Assembly (NCBI RefSeq): GCF_000230835.1
Contig: NZ_CM001240.1
Coordinates: 1,620,501-1,684,500 of the forward strand
Origin: Clostridium sp. DL-VIII
GTDB taxonomy: Bacteria > Bacillota > Clostridia > Clostridiales > Clostridiaceae
DNA length: 64,000 bases
Reading direction: 5' to 3'
In this document: piece after piece, positions 9,101 through 16,160 of the stretch
Numbering within the stretch: position 1 is the stretch's first letter
Layout of the letters: each line of letters begins with the position of its first letter
The notes under the pieces: generated by a model
Databases searched by the model: none
Seen by the model: the letters and a program-made list of their open reading frames with translations, nothing else
What the model was told of the DNA's origin: nothing
Made by a program: the position numbers and the translations under genes

Positions 9101-9245
9101 GAGAGAAGAAGAAAATAAATTTCCAGAGATAGTTTCATATATTAGAGAAAACCCCAGTGAATGTTTAATCATAGATTGTTCAAAGGAGAAAACTTATGCA
9201 AAATTATTTAGAGAATTTAGTAAGAATAGTTCCGGAAGAAAATAA
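6102..9245 (+). CDS. Ser/Thr protein kinase fused to UPF1/Dna2-like SF1 helicase (MkoA-like)
   Basis: This 1047-residue fusion has a complete kinase domain at residues 1-280: YAVKLI with the ATP-binding Lys36, HRDIKPSN (131-138), DFG (150-152) and APE (175-177). A spacer of about 300 residues follows. The superfamily 1 helicase of the COG1112/UPF1 type occupies about 570-1010: GPPGTGKT, IIDEAA, GDHKQLPP, RQYRMHP, VDAFQGRED and VAFSRAK. All key motifs are intact. Kinase plus COG1112 helicase is the architecture of MkoA in the type I Mokosh anti-phage system. The next gene overlaps its end by 50 bases, implying coupled translation. A TATAAT-like -10 lies at 6061. The defence role is inferred from architecture and neighbours. 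Confidence 0.85.
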   Translation: MLENYKKVGTIYDNKHNNSKIFEVKEKDGEEHYAVKLIGPLDDSLKNTIFTREINALKKLNKYKNIVTLYHNEVGTNKKDNKKYGILLLELVNGESLDKIEIENLDDIEKYKISIGIIEAVLNAHNNSIIHRDIKPSNVMVDGTNVKIIDFGISKIKSCIDEGTVKDFKSKDYCAPEVALRGESSELSDIYSIGAVIYYLFTGNKPPQPQHFEDKINILGLRGDFKELLVSMIKEIPEERESNLEKLKNSIEEIIKKVDSVVNKYYFNIDTELFELSKRKLIIKRSMNFNEFTKSILPNDFKTTFGLINNNDQYEFIGEKYIIKCIYEKNIFYIFELNTLLDDEKIRFKKRASDVIGKLFFDSSSRTDNCNDKLDILLDNYREEYNSNARKNNLFYDYFKTWRSYLIDSIEHEKVSGIRFSYSRFKIDGNKLTLEINEFSNKSVDDIKENTQLLIQQSVGEKELITRIGTYDSCEYSKGKTYINININKKESITKIKNLLNLKLLIQEDYLYKIISYQRQLAAINVLQEDNYECKNLKDIILDIKEPRRISELKNVNFKSELMNEYQKSSIYKFMASENIALIQGPPGTGKTTVINEVIYQILNENVDSNERPKILVVSQSHPAVDNILEGLIKKDFNLKIFRVGDEKNISEEISSKFTVDILKKNFINNIENNCRDYSEKLSEINLELEENSRLKNILNIQKEWIERLSSSDDIEYQIISNAEIVAGTCIGFIANPIIKEMLFDYVIIDEAAKATTPELLVSIIKAKKILLVGDHKQLPPYIESSKFDWTDNKTIKELRTSLFTNLYGILPDTHKEMLKRQYRMHPNIGDLISKTFYDGGVAAGVSAKDKQHKINELEGYSIVWYNTSNMGKIRKHKKTSGKSFYNVCEAEIIKEFIKRHTEIILEENINVGIITGYSAQKDLIRRKIKNYNLSNQIDVNTVDAFQGREDDIIIYSPVRSSDEDYRIGFQKEAERINVAFSRAKVLLIIVGDIDMYSRWREEENKFPEIVSYIRENPSECLIIDCSKEKTYAKLFREFSKNSSGRK

Positions 9246-10497
9246 AGAATATAATTATATAACTACAATTAATATAAGTGTTCCAATATTGAGATGTGTT
9301 ATAAAAGTTATAAAGAGAAAAGAGACCGGATTACAGCTGGCAGAAGAAATGGTAATGAAACTTTTAGATAATGAAGTAACAACTGTTAGTGAACTAGCTG
9401 AAGTATTGGGATTAAACAATGATATTATTGAAGAGATTCTTGGAAGACTACATGTTAAAGATTTTATTGCAGTAACTGCAGGAAATTGCATTTTATTATC
9501 TAAAGGAAGAAATGTATTAAAAGAGTTAAGGCAAATTAAACTTGAAAATGAGAATATAGCGCCTGTATTTATAAATTTAATAACTGAAGAAATATATATA
9601 GATAAGTACGATAATCAAGTTGATAAGTATATAAATAAAGAAAATGTATTAAACGGCAGAATTAAAATTGATATTGATTATATTAATAAGAATTTTGAAA
9701 AAATAAATGAGATTTTTGATATGCAACAAAAAACATACGGAGCAAATAAATTATCAAAGGCCACTCTATTTAAAATTGAAGATATAGAGGAAAATAAGGT
9801 TCAATACCTTAATTTAAAATCTAATATATATAAAAGTAAGATAGGTGATGAAATAGAAATTTGTTCACCTAATAATGGAATAGATGATATTCAGAATGAA
9901 GTTTTAAATCAAGTAATAAATCAGAACAAATTCAAATATATTTTTAGGAATAGAAATAATTATAAAGTAATTTCTGATTATGAATTAGAAGAAAAAACTA
10001 ATTACAAAAATGATGATATTAGAGCTCTTATAAAAGGTTATAATAAATCTGATTTAGAGAAACAAAAGTCTATAGAAGATGAGTTTCACAAAATATATAA
10101 AAACGATAGAGCTCTTATAGATAATGAATTAAGATTAATGATGGAAGAACTAAGTCAAAATGTTAAAGAGATAAATTTGTATGTAAGTAATTTAAGTAAA
10201 ATATTGTTTGATGATGAATACATGATTTCTTTATGTAAAGCAGTAAAGAAGAAAATTAAAGTAAATATTTATTTTAATGAAGAAAAAAATTTGGATAAGA
10301 TTTTAAAAAGTTCTAAGAAAAAATTTCCGGAAATAAAAGATATGGAAATAAAGTTGGAAGGAACAGAATTCAAGGATAACATAATACGATTTGGAAATGA
10401 ATATGAAATAAGAACGGAATATTATGATGTCAGAGTAATAGGGGAAAAATATGTGACAAAACCTATAAGTTATTTAATTAATGTAAGTCATAACTAA
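9196..10497 (+). CDS. Partner of the kinase-helicase: winged-helix plus degenerate PLD-like C-terminus (MkoB-like position)
   Basis: The 433-residue protein starts within the last 50 bases of the helicase gene, with GGAG seven bases before the ATG. Residues 50-110 look like a winged helix (NEVTTVSELAEVLGLNNDIIEEILGRL). The C-terminal 110 residues follow a phospholipase-D-like rhythm: strand (INLYVSNL), helix (DEYMISLCKAVKKK), strand (IKVNIYFNEE), then strands around NIIRFGNEYEIR and YDVRVIG. The HxKxxxxD catalytic motif is absent. In type I Mokosh the partner MkoB is a PLD protein, so the position fits but the catalytic residues do not. It may be an inactive or divergent PLD fold, or an unrelated partner. 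Confidence 0.6.
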   Translation: MQNYLENLVRIVPEENKEYNYITTINISVPILRCVIKVIKRKETGLQLAEEMVMKLLDNEVTTVSELAEVLGLNNDIIEEILGRLHVKDFIAVTAGNCILLSKGRNVLKELRQIKLENENIAPVFINLITEEIYIDKYDNQVDKYINKENVLNGRIKIDIDYINKNFEKINEIFDMQQKTYGANKLSKATLFKIEDIEENKVQYLNLKSNIYKSKIGDEIEICSPNNGIDDIQNEVLNQVINQNKFKYIFRNRNNYKVISDYELEEKTNYKNDDIRALIKGYNKSDLEKQKSIEDEFHKIYKNDRALIDNELRLMMEELSQNVKEINLYVSNLSKILFDDEYMISLCKAVKKKIKVNIYFNEEKNLDKILKSSKKKFPEIKDMEIKLEGTEFKDNIIRFGNEYEIRTEYYDVRVIGEKYVTKPISYLINVSHN

Positions 10498-10763
10498 ACT
10501 AATTAATCATAAAATTCAATTTCAAAATATATAAGATAATGTTTAATATGTATTAAACATTAAAAAATAATCAATAAATAGAATAGTATAATGATTTATT
10601 TAGTATATTTTATATTAATAGTGTTAAAAATACAGAATGTAATTATATATAGCTTGAAAAAATTATATAAAATATATATAATTATATATATTAAATTAGG
10701 TACAAAAAGTATTAAAGGGGAATACTATGTTAGAAAATATATATTAGAAATGGAGATGAATGT
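10498..10763. other. AT-rich intergenic region between two defence cassettes
   Basis: No convincing gene is present. A 67-residue open frame at 10591-10794 is low-complexity and overlaps the next gene. No strong terminator is visible, so read-through from the kinase-helicase pair into the next cassette is possible. Confidence 0.4.
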
Positions 10764-11465
10764 ATGTATATTAATGATTATAGTATCTTTGTAAATCTAT
10801 ATAGTTGGCTTACAGATTCATGCTCTAAAACATCTATAAAAATTAGAGAGAAAAGTGATTTTTTTGATAATAATAATATTACCCAATATGAAAGCTCTAG
10901 TGAAATAAGGGATATTGCTAAAATAATATCTTATAATTATGTATATAATTATATTTATTATTTGGAGAAATGTATTAATGAATCAGATTATGATTTCTCA
11001 TTTTCAAAATATGAAAATATCTATGAAATTAGAAGCTATGTTGATACGATTGAAGATATAGATTTATCTATATTTTTGGAGTGGTTCATAGATGAAGGCG
11101 TTATAGAAATAGTAAGTTTTCTTAAGAAATTAGAAGTTAACTCTTATACAAATGAAGATATGTATAATATAATGAAGTATTACAATTATTTGATGGATAA
11201 TTCTTCAAATAGTGATATTATTACAAAAGTAACTTTTTTAACAGAATGTGCTACTGAAGTATTTAACAAAGTAAATAAATATATATTTGAAAATGTTACA
11301 GTTAATGATATAATTTGGAATGATGATTCAGATAAGCAGCATATTTCTTTTGATTATTGGGAGTTAATTAGTGAAGAGATAGAACTGGAAAGTGATTATA
11401 TAAATCTAACAAAGCCTGCGTGTCATACGCAGGCTTTGTTTTATAAAACGGAGGTATGTATATGA
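10764..11465 (+). CDS. Unknown protein, first gene of the SecB-like chaperone / nuclease cassette
   Basis: The 233-residue acidic protein (MYINDYSIFVNLYSWLTDS...) is rich in Tyr, Asn, Asp and Ile and mostly helical by eye. No motif was recognised and there is no signal peptide or membrane span. GGAG precedes the ATG. Its TGA stop overlaps the next ATG, so the two are coupled. The final 20 codons run through a perfect 12-bp hairpin (11410-11438), so the C-terminal tail (TKPACHTQALFYKTEVCI) may be a late extension after loss of an earlier stop. By position it could be the client, toxin or antitoxin of a chaperone-controlled module. That role is inference only. Confidence 0.6.
   Translation: MYINDYSIFVNLYSWLTDSCSKTSIKIREKSDFFDNNNITQYESSSEIRDIAKIISYNYVYNYIYYLEKCINESDYDFSFSKYENIYEIRSYVDTIEDIDLSIFLEWFIDEGVIEIVSFLKKLEVNSYTNEDMYNIMKYYNYLMDNSSNSDIITKVTFLTECATEVFNKVNKYIFENVTVNDIIWNDDSDKQHISFDYWELISEEIELESDYINLTKPACHTQALFYKTEVCI
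11410..11443 (+). terminator. Strong hairpin inside the cassette (terminator or attenuator)
   Basis: CAAAGCCTGCGT (11410-11421) pairs perfectly with ACGCAGGCTTTG (11427-11438) around GTCAT and is followed by TTTTAT. It lies inside the last codons of the 233-residue gene and 24 bases before the SecB-like start. It could stop most transcripts before the chaperone and nuclease genes. Confidence 0.55.
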
Positions 11466-11908
11466 GATTAGATAAGAAATATTTTCATGATATTCAATTA
11501 AAAAAGATACAGATGGTATCATTAAAATCTACTTACAATGAGAAAAACGAAGGAATCGAAAAAAAGTCACCTATTAATATAAATATTAATAATGGTGCAA
11601 AGGTGACTGGTACTAATAAAGGTGTATGTTACTTAAGGGTAGAGATAGGGGCTAGTGAGAAAGAAAATGAACTTTTTAATATAGAAGTTATATATAAAGG
11701 ATATTGTGAATCATCTACAAATATAGATGAAAGAAATTTAAGATTCTATTTAGAAGTGCAGAGTATACCAATGCTATGGGCGTATGCAAGGGAAACTATA
11801 AATAATACTATAATAAAGATGGGATTACCACCTGTAATATTACCAGCAGTAAATATAAATGAAATAATAGGAGAAATAAGCAAAAAGGATGAAATGGAGG
11901 AGAATTAA
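11462..11908 (+). CDS. SecB-like chaperone
   Basis: The 148-residue protein ends with the clearest SecB signature in the window: SIPMLWAYARETINNTIIKM, then GLPPVILPAVNI. This corresponds to the SecB region with the conserved (L/W)xYARE helix and the PPxxLxPVN loop. The N-terminal half (ININNGAKVTG, YLRVEIGASEKENELF) fits the SecB beta-sheet. The ATG at 11462 lies seven bases after GGAGG; an ATG at 11456 is too close. Classical SecB is an export chaperone of Proteobacteria. In other bacteria SecB-like proteins mostly serve toxin-antitoxin-chaperone modules (mycobacterial Rv1957, phage-defence CmdTAC). Here it sits between an unknown gene and a nuclease-like gene, with the nuclease gene starting one base after its stop. 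Confidence 0.8.
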   Translation: MRLDKKYFHDIQLKKIQMVSLKSTYNEKNEGIEKKSPINININNGAKVTGTNKGVCYLRVEIGASEKENELFNIEVIYKGYCESSTNIDERNLRFYLEVQSIPMLWAYARETINNTIIKMGLPPVILPAVNINEIIGEISKKDEMEEN

Positions 11909-11909
11909 A

Positions 11910-12671
11910 ATGCCTTCATTAAAGGAAGTCTCATTAGGGATAATGTCTTTAAATAGAAAAGATATTGATGACGATTATATGAAAAAGATTAGATCGAGAG
12001 CATATTCTATAGAAAAGTTCATTGGTAATAATGAAAATACGTTTGACTTATTATGCCAATTTATTTTAGCTAATAAAAGTAAGGCAGATTATGAGAAAAA
12101 TTTTGAATCGTGGGTTGAACAAGTTCATTCTGTTAATAAAACATTCAAAATAGATAATATAGAATCGTTTATCGATTCTATAAAAAATGCTTTTGAAGAT
12201 TCAGAAGATGATGATCAAATATCAGATTTGCGAGGAAGATTATTTGAAGTTATATTAGAAAAATTATATTCGGAAAAATATAAAGATACTAGATTGAAAA
12301 GAAGCATATTTAATAATGGCTGTGAAATAAAGATAAGAAAGAAAGAAATTCATTATAAGAACTTAAAAGTAAATAAATCAAAGAAAACAGTAGATATAGC
12401 AGGATATAACTTAGATAATAGTGAATTTTATGAGGCAAAAGTTGGTCCAGGCAATTTTGATGGAATAGTTATAGAATACCTAAATTTATTAAATTCTATT
12501 TTATTAAAAGAGCAAATAAGTAAAAGTATTTTGGTTGGATGCATGACAATGGAAATAAAAGCTAGACTGAAGCAGAATTTAATGAAAGTAAAAAGGCTTG
12601 AAAACATAGATTATATAGGATTAGAACTTTTAGGAAGAGAAGAAATTAAAAGGATAATTTCAAAATCATAA
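11910..12671 (+). CDS. Predicted PD-(D/E)XK-type nuclease, third gene of the SecB-like cassette
   Basis: The 253-residue protein starts at the ATG at 11910, preceded by GGAGGAG at seven bases. The upstream in-frame ATG at 11889 lies inside the SecB-like gene. The C-terminal half shows the restriction-endonuclease core: a helix with the conserved Glu (DLRGRLFEVILEKLY), then TVDIAGYN with Asp162, then SEFYEAKVG with Glu175 and Lys177, giving D-x12-E-x-K. A helix and strand follow (SKSILVGCMTMEIKAR). The N-terminal 100 residues are helical and unrecognised. This is the likely toxic effector of the cassette, held in check by the chaperone or first gene. The nuclease call rests on motif reading alone. 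Confidence 0.6.
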   Translation: MPSLKEVSLGIMSLNRKDIDDDYMKKIRSRAYSIEKFIGNNENTFDLLCQFILANKSKADYEKNFESWVEQVHSVNKTFKIDNIESFIDSIKNAFEDSEDDDQISDLRGRLFEVILEKLYSEKYKDTRLKRSIFNNGCEIKIRKKEIHYKNLKVNKSKKTVDIAGYNLDNSEFYEAKVGPGNFDGIVIEYLNLLNSILLKEQISKSILVGCMTMEIKARLKQNLMKVKRLENIDYIGLELLGREEIKRIISKS

Positions 12672-13444
12672 ATACGAAATTGTTTTTTAAATAAAGTAAG
12701 TTATAATATTTTTTATTATTATATTAAAGAAAAAGTTTATACAGAACTTGATTTACATATTATTTTGAGAAGTCTTTCCAAATTAAAGAATCGTTTAAGA
12801 CCATAAGCATATACTCAGGAATAATGAGTATATTTACGGATAAACAAGTAGCAATTGATGGTCCATTACAAAGTGTTCAATGATTTGTAGATATTCAATA
12901 GGTACAAGCTATTTAATTAAACTATAAGCTGGAACAAAATAAAACTAATTAATAATTATAAACTAACATATTAAGCATTGATACTACTTAACTTAAGAAA
13001 TGGTCGGAAGAACAAAAAGTTCCACCCATCTTCCGACCGTTAGCAAGATATGATATATTATTTTAAAATACAATATGTAGATATAGAATATTTTTAATCT
13101 AAGGTTTGATTTATTTCCAATGATAAATGGATACGATAAAATATTCTAAATTATAATTTAATAAAACCATTCAACACACGCCTCACGTTGAAACTAGTAT
13201 ACAACATAAGGTGTGTTTTGCAATGCTTGGAGTTGGATATTTTAATAAAAAAATCTAGTCTGTTTTCATGAAATCTAAAAATTATATCAAACTTTTAGAT
13301 AACAGCAGTTTAGTATATAATTTAATTACAAAGTTAAAATATATTGATATAATAAAATAAGTAAATTACAATAAAATGGAAAAGCAAAGTGATTGGATTA
13401 AAATATGAATTTTTCATTTGAATATGAAGAAGGTGAGCACTAAG
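12672..13444. other. Intergenic region with two hairpins, no gene
   Basis: No supportable coding region is present; a 19-codon frame at about 12827-12883 has no ribosome binding site. GGTCGGAAGA (13002-13011) pairs perfectly with TCTTCCGACC (13029-13038). An imperfect hairpin lies at 13175-13215, where CACACGCCTCACGTTG pairs with CAACATAAGGTGTG and TTTTG follows. The latter shares its right arm with the terminator at 15307. Confidence 0.5.
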
Positions 13445-15151
13445 ATGACTGATATAGAATTATTGGAGATATTGAAAATTGGTGAAACTGTTGATGTAGA
13501 ATGTAAAGAGGGAGAAAATAAAATTCCTAATTCATTATGGGAAAGTTATTCTGCCATGGCGAATACAAATGGAGGAATAATAATTTTAGGAATAAAAGAG
13601 AATAAAGCAAAGGGTACATTCGAAGTTCAAGGTATTAAGAATATTGATAAAAGAATACAGGATTTTTGGAATACTATAAATGGAAACAAAGTTAACCGAA
13701 ATTTATTGAAGGATGACGATGTAGAAAAATTAACTATTGAAGGAATGGATGTTTTAATTATAAATGTGCCTAGAGCTAATTATAAAGAACGACCAATATA
13801 TCTAAATGAAAATCCATACAAAGGAACTTATAAGCGTAATGCTGAAGGTGATTATAAATCTACTGAAGAAGAAGTTAACGCTATGATAAGAGATGCATCA
13901 GAAGAAGGCAATGATGGTGTAATACTTGAAGATTACACAGTAAAGGATTTAGATGAAGATACAATAAAGAAATATAGAAATAGGTTTAGCTCTAGAAATC
14001 CAGATCATCCTTGGAATGCACTTGATACTGAAGAATTCATTGAAATGCTTGGTGGAATAAAGGAAGACAGAAGAAGAAAAATAAAAGGTGTGACAGTAGC
14101 AGGAATGCTTATGTTTGGAAAAGGTCTTTATATTAGAGATTTGTTTGCAAAGATAAATTTTGATTTTAGGGAAGAAATTGATGTAAGCTCTGATCAAAGA
14201 TGGTCAGACAGGTTTACTATAGATGGAACCTGGGAAAATAATATTTATAATTTTTATTTTACAGTAATTAATAAGCTGACAAGTAATGTTAAAGTACCAT
14301 TTAGATTAGAAAATCTTGAACGTAAGGATGATACTTTAGTACATCAAGCAATAAGGGAAGCATTTGTAAATCAAATAATTCATGCTGATTTTAATATACA
14401 GGGAACTTTAAAGATTATAAAAACTAAGGATAGTTTGGAATTTACTAATCCAGGAAGTTTAAAGATAGATTTAGAAAGTATATTTAAAGGTGGAAATTCT
14501 AAAAGTAGAAATCCTAGAATTCAAAAGATGTTTTCTTTAATAGGATTAGGTGAAGGAGCAGGATCTGGATTCCCTAAAATTTTAGCAGCATGGAATGAAC
14601 AAAGTTGGAGAACACCTGAATTAAAAGAGGAAACTAATTTAAATCAAGTTTCTTTGAAATTGTGGATGATATCTATGTTACCGGAAGAATGCTTAGAATC
14701 ATTAAAAAGTATATTTGGAAAAGCGTTTAATTCATTTAATAAAGATGAAGTATTAATACTTGCAACAGCATATTTAGAAGGTAGTGTCAATAATGCTCGT
14801 ATTCAATTAATGATGGATAAGCATTCATATGATATAACTGGAATATTACATGATTTAGTTGAAAAAGAAACATTAATAGTAGATGGTTATGGAAGAGGAA
14901 AAGTATATTATTTAAATAATGATTATAGTTATGATTCTGCATCAAAAATGGTTGATGAAAGAAGTTTAAATGAAGACGAGATTAAGATTATAGATTATAT
15001 CAAAAAAAATGGATCTATAAATAATCAACAGGGTAGAGATCATTTAGGTTTTGGGAAAGATAAGAATGTTGCTTTATTTAATAATTTAATTAAAAAGGGA
15101 AAGATAAGAAAAGAAGGAGCAAGCAGTAGCACAAGATACTTGTTGAACTAA
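13445..15151 (+). CDS. Schlafen AlbA_2 domain protein with HATPase_c_4 domain
   Basis: The 568-residue protein begins with an AlbA_2/Schlafen-type nucleic-acid-binding domain (residues 1-130), recognisable from ETVDVECKEG and SYSAMANTNGGIIILGIKE. A central region contains VAGMLMFGKGLYIRDLF. A GHKL-like ATPase region near 300-390 (AIREAFVNQIIHADF, LEFTNPGSL, GLGEGAGSGFPKI) is typical of proteins often annotated as RecG-like ATP-binding regulators. The C-terminus has winged-helix segments (NEDEIKIIDYIKKNGSINNQ). The start at 13445 has AAGGTGAG about seven bases upstream. These proteins occur in defence islands and as regulators. The exact role is unknown. Confidence 0.8.
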   Translation: MTDIELLEILKIGETVDVECKEGENKIPNSLWESYSAMANTNGGIIILGIKENKAKGTFEVQGIKNIDKRIQDFWNTINGNKVNRNLLKDDDVEKLTIEGMDVLIINVPRANYKERPIYLNENPYKGTYKRNAEGDYKSTEEEVNAMIRDASEEGNDGVILEDYTVKDLDEDTIKKYRNRFSSRNPDHPWNALDTEEFIEMLGGIKEDRRRKIKGVTVAGMLMFGKGLYIRDLFAKINFDFREEIDVSSDQRWSDRFTIDGTWENNIYNFYFTVINKLTSNVKVPFRLENLERKDDTLVHQAIREAFVNQIIHADFNIQGTLKIIKTKDSLEFTNPGSLKIDLESIFKGGNSKSRNPRIQKMFSLIGLGEGAGSGFPKILAAWNEQSWRTPELKEETNLNQVSLKLWMISMLPEECLESLKSIFGKAFNSFNKDEVLILATAYLEGSVNNARIQLMMDKHSYDITGILHDLVEKETLIVDGYGRGKVYYLNNDYSYDSASKMVDERSLNEDEIKIIDYIKKNGSINNQQGRDHLGFGKDKNVALFNNLIKKGKIRKEGASSSTRYLLN

Positions 15152-15173
15152 CAGTTATATCGTTAATAAAAGT

Positions 15174-15232
15174 ACGACGATTACCGACGAGCCGACGACG
15201 TGATATGAATAAAGCCGACGAGAGCCGACGAG
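15174..15232. repeat. GCCGACGAG short repeats
   Basis: Four near-copies of CCGACGA(G/C) lie within 50 bases (about 15184-15191, 15191-15199, 15214-15222, 15224-15232). They are much more GC-rich than their surroundings and start 23 bases after the Schlafen-like gene's stop. They could be iterons or a remnant of a longer coding tail. Confidence 0.5.
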
Positions 15233-15306
15233 AATAAATATTAAAATGGGTGATTTATTGGCTATAATAAAATATATTAATTTATAAATTAATATAAACA
15301 ATTAGT

Positions 15307-15356
15307 TCCCCTTATGTTGGAGTTATTATTCAACATAAGGGGGACAATGTTTTTTT
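15307..15356 (+). terminator. Terminator after the Schlafen-like gene
   Basis: TCCCCTTATGTTG (15307-15319) pairs with CAACATAAGGGGGA (15331-15344) apart from one extra G. Outer bases extend the stem and seven T follow at 15350-15356. Confidence 0.75.
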
Positions 15357-15439
15357 AATCATTTATCTAAGCTTTAAAGATTTTAGTATTTAAAGAATGC
15401 CAAATAGATTTACTCAGAACTATATGGAAGTAATTCTTC

Positions 15440-15840
15440 CAATAAATCTTCCCTTAAGGGAAAAAATGTGACAAGTTAAGAGAAATTATAATAATGCTTA
15501 AAAGCAGCTGAATATCAGTACTTTTGAAATTAATAATGTAACTTAAACTTTCCCTTATATAAGTAATTTATTTGGCAATTTTTAAAACTAATTATAGAAG
15601 AGTTAAGAGTTTGGGCACAAAAATAATAATTAACTTATGATCATATAATGAAGTTTCCCTTAAAGTTTCTCATTTAAGGGAAAAAATCAAGAATGTTTAG
15701 TATATCGTTCTCGAATTATATGTAAAAAAAGTTTTCCCTTAAAATCTTCATCTTTTAAGGGAAAAATTGATAATGCTTAGTATATTACCTTGAAATTATG
15801 TGTAAAACACTTCCCTCAATTTTCCCTTAAGAGAAAAAAT
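15440..15840. repeat. Array of TTTCCCTTAA...TTAAGGGAAA hairpin units
   Basis: Four hairpins with the same arms occur at about 15449-15462, 15654-15683, 15732-15764 and 15822-15835, with a lone half-site at 15549. The second and third are followed by similar spacers (AATGTTTAGTATAT / AATGCTTAGTATAT, then GAATTATATGTAAAA / GAAATTATGTGTAAAA), so a unit of about 75-80 bp has been duplicated. No open frame is present. Confidence 0.65.
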
Positions 15841-16160
15841 ACAATAGGGTATGGGAAGTTATGGAAAAATATAAAAAGCACTCACAAGTACCTAAACATC
15901 AAGGTTTCAAAGTATCATAAAATACAATAAAATATGATTTGGTACAAGATATTTCCAATACAGAACTCGGCTTATGGCTTATCTCGCATATGTAAAATAG
16001 CTACTTTGGAGAGCAGGGAGTGAAAAACTTCCACTATTTTTCCACTGGCTATTTTTTTTATTTTGGAGACAATATTGGTATAAATAAGCCAACTTTATAC
16101 AAAGTTTTAAATGAAATTAGCACAATTGATATCGTTTCAATGTAGAGGAGTTGTTTATAA
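15841..16160. other. Leader region of the chimeric patatin gene
   Basis: No gene is supportable. An open stretch ending in a stop at 16143-16145 reads INKPTLYKVLNEIS, but it lacks a start and a recognised family. It may be the decayed end of a regulator. Confidence 0.3.

Noticed and set aside
10591..10794. 67-codon plus-strand frame
   Set aside because: It is low-complexity Ile/Tyr/Lys sequence from AT-rich DNA, lacks a ribosome binding site and overlaps the next gene's start.
12827..12883. Short frame MSIFTDKQVAIDGPLQ
   Set aside because: It has 19 codons with no ribosome binding site and no partner structure, so it may be a gene remnant but cannot be supported.
15440..15840. Possible CRISPR array
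   Set aside because: There are only four hairpin units with unequal spacing and related spacers. No cas genes are present and the repeats lack a uniform length.
16040..16145. Coding-like stretch ending INKPTLYKVLNEIS
   Set aside because: It has no start codon or family match. The helix-turn-helix resemblance is too short to call.
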